Positions 57,536 through 64,000 of a stretch of DNA of 64,000 bases are shown here, one piece after another. The translations under genes were made by a program, and so were the position numbers. The notes under the pieces are model-generated. The model searched no databases, was not told where the DNA came from, and saw nothing but the letters and a program-made list of their open reading frames with translations. This DNA comes from Nilaparvata lugens (taxonomy: Eukaryota > Arthropoda > Insecta > Hemiptera > Delphacidae): assembly GCF_014356525.2 (NCBI RefSeq), contig NC_052504.1, forward strand, positions 65,939,114-66,003,113. Direction: 5' to 3'. Each line of letters opens with the position of its first letter. Within the stretch, counting starts at the first letter, position 1.

Positions 57536-59199
57536 ATTATAACTCCTGAACTAGAGGTGCTCAAAACGTGGAAACCTGCACAAGAGTGGAAGTCCATATA
57601 AAACTACTCTCAGCAGAAATTGACGTTTTGAGCCATCACAGTTCTCAAGTAATTCTCACTTATAGTATGTCCCATGTACTAAATGATAAAACAAAAAATC
57701 AATTATAACTCCTGAACTAGAGGTGCTCAAAACGTGGAAACATGCACAAGAGTAGAGGTCTAAGAGGAGCTACTCTCAGCAGAAATTGACGTTTTGAGCC
57801 ATCACAGTTCTCAAGCAATTTCACTCATAGTATTTCCTATGTACTATATGGTAAATCAAGAAATCAATTTTAACTCCTGAGAAAGAGGTGCTCAAAACGT
57901 GTAAACCTGCACAAGATTAGGGGTCTATGAGAAGCTACTCTCAGCAGAAACTGAGGTTTTTAGCCATAACAGTTCTCAAGTAATTTCACTCATAGTATGT
58001 CCTATGTACTATACATGGAAACCAGCACAAGAGTAGAGGTCTATGAGAAGCTACTCTCACCAGAAATTGATGTTTTGAGCCATCACAGTTCTCAAGTAAT
58101 CCCCACTCATAGTATATCACATGTACTATATGTTAAATCAAAAAATCAATTATCACTCCTGAACTAGAGGTGCTCAAAACGTGGAAACATGCACAAGAGT
58201 AGAGGTCTAAGAGGAGCTACTCTCAGCAGAAATTGACGTTTTGAGCCATCACAGTTCTCAAGCAATTTCACTCATAGTATTTCCTATGTACTATATGGTA
58301 AATAAAAAAATCAATTATAACTCCTGAACTAGAGGTGCTCAAAACGTGGAAACCTGCACAAGAGTAAAAGTCTATATAAAGCTACTCTAAGCAGAAATTG
58401 ACGTTTTGAGCCATCACTGTTCTCAAGTAATTCCCACTCATAGTATGTCCCATGTACTATATGGTTAATCAAAAAATCAATTATAACTCCTGAACTAGAG
58501 GTGCTCAAAACGTGGAAACCTGCACAAGAGTAGAGGTCCATGAGGAGCTACACTCAGCAGAAATTGACGTTCTGAGCCATCACAATTCTCAAGTAATTCT
58601 AACTCTTAGTATGTCCCATGTACTATATGGTAAATCAAAAATCGATAATAACGCCTGAACTAGAGGTGCTTAAAACGTGAAACCCTGCACAAGAGTGGAT
58701 TTCTATGGGAAGCCACTCTTAGCAGAAATTGACGTTTTGAGCCATCACAGTTCTCAAGTATTTCCCACTCATAGTATATCCCATGGTGAATCAGTATATG
58801 GTGAATCAGAAAATCAATTATAACTCCTGTACTAGAGGTGCTCAAAACGTGGAAACCTGCACAAGAGTAGAGGTCTGGAAGGAGCTACTCTCAGCAGAAA
58901 TTGACGTTTTGAGCCTTCACAGTTCTCAAGTAATTCCCACTCATTATATGTCCCATGTACTATATGGTAAATCAAAAAATCGATTATAACTCCTGAACTA
59001 GAGGTGCTCAAAACGTGGATACCTGCACAAGAGTAGAAGACTATAAGAAGCAACTCTCAGCAGAAATTGAGGTTTTGAGCCCTCACAGTTCTCAAGTAAT
59101 TCCCACTCATAGTATATCCCATGTACTATATGGTAAATCAAAAAATTAATTATAACTCCTGAACTAGAGGTTCTCAAAACGTTGTAACCTGCACAAGAG
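57536..59199. repeat. 166-bp satellite array, fourth block
   Basis: The array resumes in phase after the hAT-like element and ends at gcacaagag|gtttaatctg, inside a monomer. Confidence 0.92.
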
Positions 59200-59419
59200 G
59201 TTTAATCTGTGTTTCCTACACCCTACACGGACAACGCAACTCCAACTACACACTGGCAAGCAGACGAGACATCACCTGATACGATGCTCACAGAACTTTC
59301 TGCAGCCCATCGTCGGACGAGGAGCAAGACCCGGATCAGGACTCTGCTGCACTAAGTCCTTCCGTCATTGCACAGATCTTCCATCAACAAACAAGGTTAG
59401 AAACTCTTTCTAATATTAC

Positions 59420-60410
59420 CATGGCAACTAGCAAGCCCTTACCACATGAACTTCTTAAGTGCAACCGAGATACGATGGAACAGCTTACAAATTACCCCAT
59501 TTCATTCCAACTTGTGAAGATCTACAGAGAGCTTATTGTACAGATCATATTGTAGACAAGGAAAATAATCATTGGCTTCTTTTCAAAACAGCTTTTCAAA
59601 ACAGGACCAGCGGAAGCTGTAGCCTGCAACAACAGTTGCTCAACACTAACAGAACTGATAAATAGCTTAAAACAGAACTTTGCAGACAATTGGCCTGTTC
59701 CAGAATTGATAGCAGAAATAATCAGCAATGTGCTCATTCAATAGGGATCACCCAATAGACTTTCTAAACAAACTAGAAGAAGAACGTTCTCATGTAATAA
59801 CAAAATATAAAATAGATGGAGTGTCAGAAGAATTGCTAACAAATTTAATACATCAACTTAACGCAACACTAGTGAACACCTTTTTACATGGAGTCCATCC
59901 CACGCTAGGATCCCACTTGCAGTTGCTTCAAATTCAGAACCTAGATGATGCCAGAAGCAAATTAATAAACTATTGCAGCATTGTACTGAATCAACTAAAC
60001 CTAAACAGAACTGAAAACAGATTTTTCAAGCTTCAAATACATTTAGAACCCCAAACTAAGAGTAGGGGTTATCAATCACAAAGCAGACAAAACAGAAACA
60101 CCCAAATTTTTTTTCAAAGCATACACCGTGGATTTCAAAATAATGAGAGATTTCTCTAACCGCACTTCCAACAACAGAGCTTCTACTTGCCACCAACTAG
60201 CTCCCAACCTCAAAACTTTCAACAACATTTTTCAAGTCCAAACTTTCAACAACAAAGAAATTTTCAACAAAAAAATTTCCAACAACGCTTCCCACAACAA
60301 CAAAACAGTAATTTCAAACCAAGTACTCCAATAAATAACTCATGCGCACACAGTATCCATGCGCATGCACACACAGCCAACAAATCCACTACAAAAATCG
60401 AGCAATAATT
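59420..60410 (+). pseudogene. gag: Gag of another gypsy-type element
   Basis: An ATG at 59420 opens MATSKPLPHELL, matching the KPLPKGDLDL start of the nested element's gag. After a frame change PRYDGTAYKLPHFI follows, then NHWLLFKTAF and NNFADN-type sequence (about 59660). From 59728 the capsid C-terminal half is clear: HPIDFLNKLEEERSHVITKY, LHGVHPTLGSHLQLL, NLDDARSKLINY. The tail is Gln-rich (NFQQQRNFQQKNFQQRF). At least three frame breaks exist, and no protease follows. It is more diverged from copies A-C and the nested element than they are from each other. No LTR or PBS was found at 59200-59419. Confidence 0.75.
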
Positions 60411-60852
60411 ATTATAGGTCTCCATTATGAAGTCAACTATCTGGAAGAGGACCACTCAGATTGCCAGAGTAGTGAGTAGGGTAAACCAGCCCTACAATCC
60501 CACTACAGTCCCAGGGACTACAGTCCCTACAGTCCCAATCCCAATTGGGACAATCCCACGTTGGGACACTTCAAGTTGTGGAAAATTAGTGAGCGTTTGG
60601 TTGGCAACATCTGTGATCTATTATCAGCTGTTTATAGCCTCAATTACAGACATAATAATTTCAAATGTAGCACCAGTAGTTATTAAGAAAAAATTAAAAA
60701 CATGTTATTGTAACCTCAAAGTTTTTTTTTGAGAAGAGGAATTTCAATTTTTACTCTAAACATTTACCATTCGAGGTAAGTCTCACAGCTAATATGCATT
60801 CTGTATTATTTATGAATATTTTGACATATAGAACATTATTTTACTCTTTTTT
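60411..60852. other. Flank with gggac/gtccc-rich low-complexity patch
   Basis: At about 60484-60570 the words tccc and ggga alternate (cagtcccagggactacagtc, cccaattgggacaatcccac), giving small overlapping palindromes. The rest is AT-rich, without features, up to the gap. Confidence 0.4.
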
Positions 60853-60952
60853 NNNNNNNNNNNNNNNNNNNNNNNNNNNNNNNNNNNNNNNNNNNNNNNN
60901 NNNNNNNNNNNNNNNNNNNNNNNNNNNNNNNNNNNNNNNNNNNNNNNNNNNN
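60853..60952. other. Assembly gap (100 N)
   Basis: Exactly 100 N, a scaffold gap of unknown real size that cuts the RT of copy C. Confidence 0.99.
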
Positions 60953-61085
60953 TTTCAGCACAACCCATAAGGGAGAGTTGTACGGAGAATTAGACGGTCT
61001 CATTATCTTTTGTTCGAGTAACTTGTTTATTTCATTACTAATATCCTGCCTAAATGAGATAGGATAGTGGTAGTTTTTTTGAATA
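60953..61085 (-). pseudogene. RT N-terminal fragment of copy C
   Basis: It encodes NYHYPISFRQDISNEINKLL and RPSNSPYNSPLWVV before the gap. It is in the same position relative to the passenger as in copies A and B. Confidence 0.8.
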
Positions 61086-61092
61086 AACAGGT

Positions 61093-63529
61093 GAGTAATT
61101 TGGGCGAAATTGAAGCGTAACCTCCAATCTTCTAAGCGGACTGCAATGATTGTGACATTAAGAGTCGTCAAGATCTGAATTGCAACTCTCAATGAGACCA
61201 CCCAAACTGTCCTCAAAAAGACTCTGGTAAGCAAAAAAGGAATGATATTTAAGAGAGTTATTGATCAGCTGTAGTTGAAATTGAATATATGAATTTATAG
61301 TACCATCTTGGAACAGGTAGGCTAAATGACATACAAGGATTAGAATCATAAATAATATTATAATGATCATGAATACGTAACAGACCTTCTAAAAGGTGTA
61401 ATTTGGTTTGTTTTATTTCTTTAGAATAGTAAAGCATGTACATACAATGGTGGGTCCACACAGTTGGACAATTATGTTGACAAATGAAAAGAGAATTCAG
61501 AATCTTCAAAATACAATTGTTTTGAATTTATTGTAGAACTCCTAGTCACAAAAATCATGTAATTAATGAAATTCCAGCTGTTGCATAAACAGACAAATAT
61601 TGAAAGTCTTCCGCAAGACAAGAGAAATTGAAAAGGGACTGCGACAAATAATTGGGACCGCGGAAAAGTCTAACTTTAAATATACGACCTCAAAAAGTAA
61701 ATATAAAAAAATGTAATTTATAAATGTTTCTAAAAACAAATGTAAATGAAAATGGTTTGAACAATGAATCAGTAAGTGCACAGAAGCACGGAACAAAATA
61801 CTTAACTAAGAGATTAGATGTCTTCACCAGCTGGCTTAAAGAAAACCAGTAGGATTTCTGGAAGGTCTGCGATGCCCATGGGCTGGACACCAGGTAGGCG
61901 TCGGCGTTGAATTGGACCAGATACCCGGACAGAACGGCAACAGGACGGCAGGGAGCCATGGAACCAAGTACCAGGGCGGCGTCGGCGGCAAACTGCGCTG
62001 AATCTTCAGACAGACCGGCAGTGAGACGGCAGGGAGCCGTGCAGAAGTTGAATCCACTCCAAGTGTGACCAGCAGCAGGTAATGATGGTAACAAGGGCGC
62101 TGTACTAAGCGCTACAACTCAGTAGGTTTGTTACAGATGGAGATAGAATTGAATCCAAGTCGGTAGGATGATGATTACAGATGTCATCACGGCAGGTGTT
62201 GCGCGATAATGCATAGGCTTGTGCATGGACAAGATGTTGTTAGAGAAAACTAGTAACTCTAGGTAAGTGAGTAGATCACAAATGTAAGTTTTTGTGGTGA
62301 TATGGTTGAAGCACACACAAATTCTGATAAACCACAATGGTGATGATGATAGTTCAATTTGTCAATGAAGGTGTACACATGGCAGGCGCAATGTAACTTA
62401 GCAGCATACAAGTAGATTGATAGCCACAACCCAATAAAGCAATTTCAAACATGAACAGTTCTAGGTTACAATGAGGTGGCAACTGGTGGCCAAAATAGTG
62501 TGCAATATTCACTGAGAAAAGAAATCACAATGGTGTAGATTTCAAATGATGAGAGGAAATTACAAGGGTTGATGTAATTCCAGGAAGAATTGTCATGGAC
62601 AAGCTTCTTCAAATCCTAGATGCAGGATAAATTCTAACCTTGCTTAGTAACTAGTTCAATTCAGAAATGTCTGATGCATAAGTAATGTTTTTAATGCATT
62701 GAGTGTAATGGAACTATATATTTTCTTGATGATTGAAAATTGTCAGTTGCTGACAAAAATGTTCTTGCAAGTGAGAGATTGCAAATAAAGTTCATGATGA
62801 AACAAATAACCTAACATGTATCATTTGGACACAGCTAAAATTGAATACAGAAAATAAAGTTCTTCTGAGCTTTCTTCTAGTAAAAATAGTTCATTCTGGA
62901 TATTATTGTTGTTGGATCAACAGTTCTTCAGAATTAGAAGCACAAATTTGATAAATGTCGAAATTCAAAGTTGAGGGACAAAGCACATTGCGTGCGAGTA
63001 ATGTAGTTCGGTTACTTACAAGTTTTTTTACACAAATAATGATGGACGTTGAAAACTAGAATACCACATCGAGAATAGATATTTGTGAATCGATGAGACA
63101 CATTTTCAATGCGAATTTGTCACTTTTAGATTAAAAAGGATAAATTTGAAACTTGGAAATACACTTTCTTCAGCCATTCCATCGAGAGGAGCAGGAGGAT
63201 CTCAGCCTACAAAGCAGTGTATCAACTGTGTGAAACAATGAACCCACCAGCAGAAAAATGGCAAATATAAATGAATAATGCTAAAATAGGCTAAAATAGG
63301 ACTAATGCTGATCTAAGTATAATAAATCTAATTGATAAATCGATTGAAATGACAAACTTGACGAATAAAAATTAAAACTATCAAAATCGACAGTGTAAGC
63401 CAGGGCAACTGTGAACACAAGCACCAGCGCTCCAAGCGGCAGTAACCAAAACAAGTGGTGACACACAAGCACCAGCGCTCCAAGAGGCGGCGACCAAAAC
63501 AAGTGGTGACTGCAAATGCCAGATTTAAC
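61093..63529. mobile_element. 2.44-kb passenger insertion in pol (copy C)
   Basis: Same content and site as the insertions in copies A and B, with acaggt at 61087-61092 and 63530-63535. The GC-richer open frame is shifted here at about 61936. The 48-bp tandem duplication is present at the right end. Confidence 0.75.
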
Positions 63530-63535
63530 ACAGGT

Positions 63536-64000
63536 TCTTCGTCTGTAGTCACTATTTTATGCTGGAGCAAGTTAGTAGCAGTTAATATATCATCTTCGAA
63601 TTTTATTATTTCGGGATATTTCATAAGAGTACTAATAATGCATTCTTTCTCTTCTGAGTTCATATGCTCAGTTCTCAATGAAGAAGTGATTTCGTCAATG
63701 GAGAGGGGATTATTGATCATCTCACCCATGTACAATTCACATTCTTCTACAGAAGCTGTTTCGATACTCAACGTTTTGTCACAATCAGAAAAATATTCAA
63801 TCTCAATAAAACCATCCCTATCAATATCAGTTACAATATTATACAACTGCAATTCCTTGATACTAACAACACAGCTTATCTGATGGAGTGCAAACATTAG
63901 TTTTAATTTTCAATTCATTCCAACCTTTGTTGATTTCAATATGATTCATTCCTAACAGTGGTATCGTGCAATCTTTCGTTATGAGACAATTGGTCTCCAA
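63536..64000 (-). pseudogene. Protease C-terminal part and linker of copy C
   Basis: The frame 63897-63536 encodes VSIKELQLYNIVTDIDRDGF, ECELYMGEMINNPLSIDEIT and KFEDDILTATNLLQHKIVTT, the linker between protease and RT. A small deletion near 63873 relative to copies A and B shifts the frame upstream. The DTG active site would lie past the window edge. Confidence 0.8.

Larger units (their letters stand above)
60953..64000 (-). mobile_element. Copy C: minus-strand gypsy element, continuing past the window
   Basis: It contains RT fingers (61085-60953), the passenger insertion (61093-63529) and the protease end/linker (63536-64000), closely matching copies A and B. Gag and the 5' LTR would lie beyond 64000; the rest of RT is lost in the gap. 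Confidence 0.85.

Noticed and set aside
39376..59199. Many 60-136-codon open frames on both strands of the satellite block
   Set aside because: They recur with each monomer, lie on both strands, and the 166-bp period is not a multiple of three. They follow from a stop-poor repeat, not from coding.

Overview
The window is repeat-dominated, AT-rich eukaryotic (insect) nuclear DNA. No intact host protein gene, tRNA, rRNA or CRISPR array was seen. Env-carrying Ty3/gypsy (errantivirus-like) elements with tRNA-Lys-type primer sites point to an insect. A dispersed repeat near 650-960 reminds me of ones I associate with planthoppers, so a hemipteran is my best but weak guess. Two 100-N runs (27079-27178, 60853-60952) are scaffold gaps.

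Layout. 1-7.1 kb: mostly non-coding, with small inverted-repeat elements (29-414, 3931-4013, 5044-5221), a GC-rich island (2.7-3.2 kb) and a LINE reverse-transcriptase remnant (4.5-4.9 kb). 7.3-9.8 kb: a broken LINE with endonuclease and RT. 9.8-26.1 kb: an old minus-strand gypsy/errantivirus copy (copy A) with env, split by a younger plus-strand errantivirus-like element (17748-25417) whose two 185-bp LTRs look identical. The gag of the younger element carries, antisense, the N-terminal half of a cAMP-dependent-protein-kinase-like coding sequence flanked by a 6-bp direct repeat. 26.6-27.9 kb: a dispersed repeat, a gap and the 5' end of a LINE with its ORF1. 27.9-33.8 kb: minus-strand copy B of the copy A family (RT, protease, gag, PBS, 5' LTR). 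34.1-38.7 kb: a rearranged LTR-like element with an env-like tail. 38.7-59.2 kb: a satellite block that begins with about five 146-bp repeats and passes into a 166-bp satellite. The block includes a tandem 5.6-kb higher-order duplication, each half carrying the same 1.3-kb non-satellite island, and a 2,982-bp hAT-like element with a perfect 8-bp target duplication. 59.2-60.6 kb: a broken gag of another gypsy-type element. 60.95-64 kb: copy C of the copy A family, running off the window.

How the parts relate. Copies A, B and C all carry the same roughly 2.43-kb non-coding insertion at the same point in pol, between protease and reverse transcriptase, bounded by a 6-bp duplication. The family therefore seems to have been copied, by transposition or segmental duplication, with this passenger inside it. 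Every retroelement ORF in the window has frameshifts or stops. The nested element is the youngest by LTR identity but is also frameshifted in gag, pol and env. The most unusual item is the captured kinase fragment, followed by the shared passenger insertion and the structure of the satellite block.
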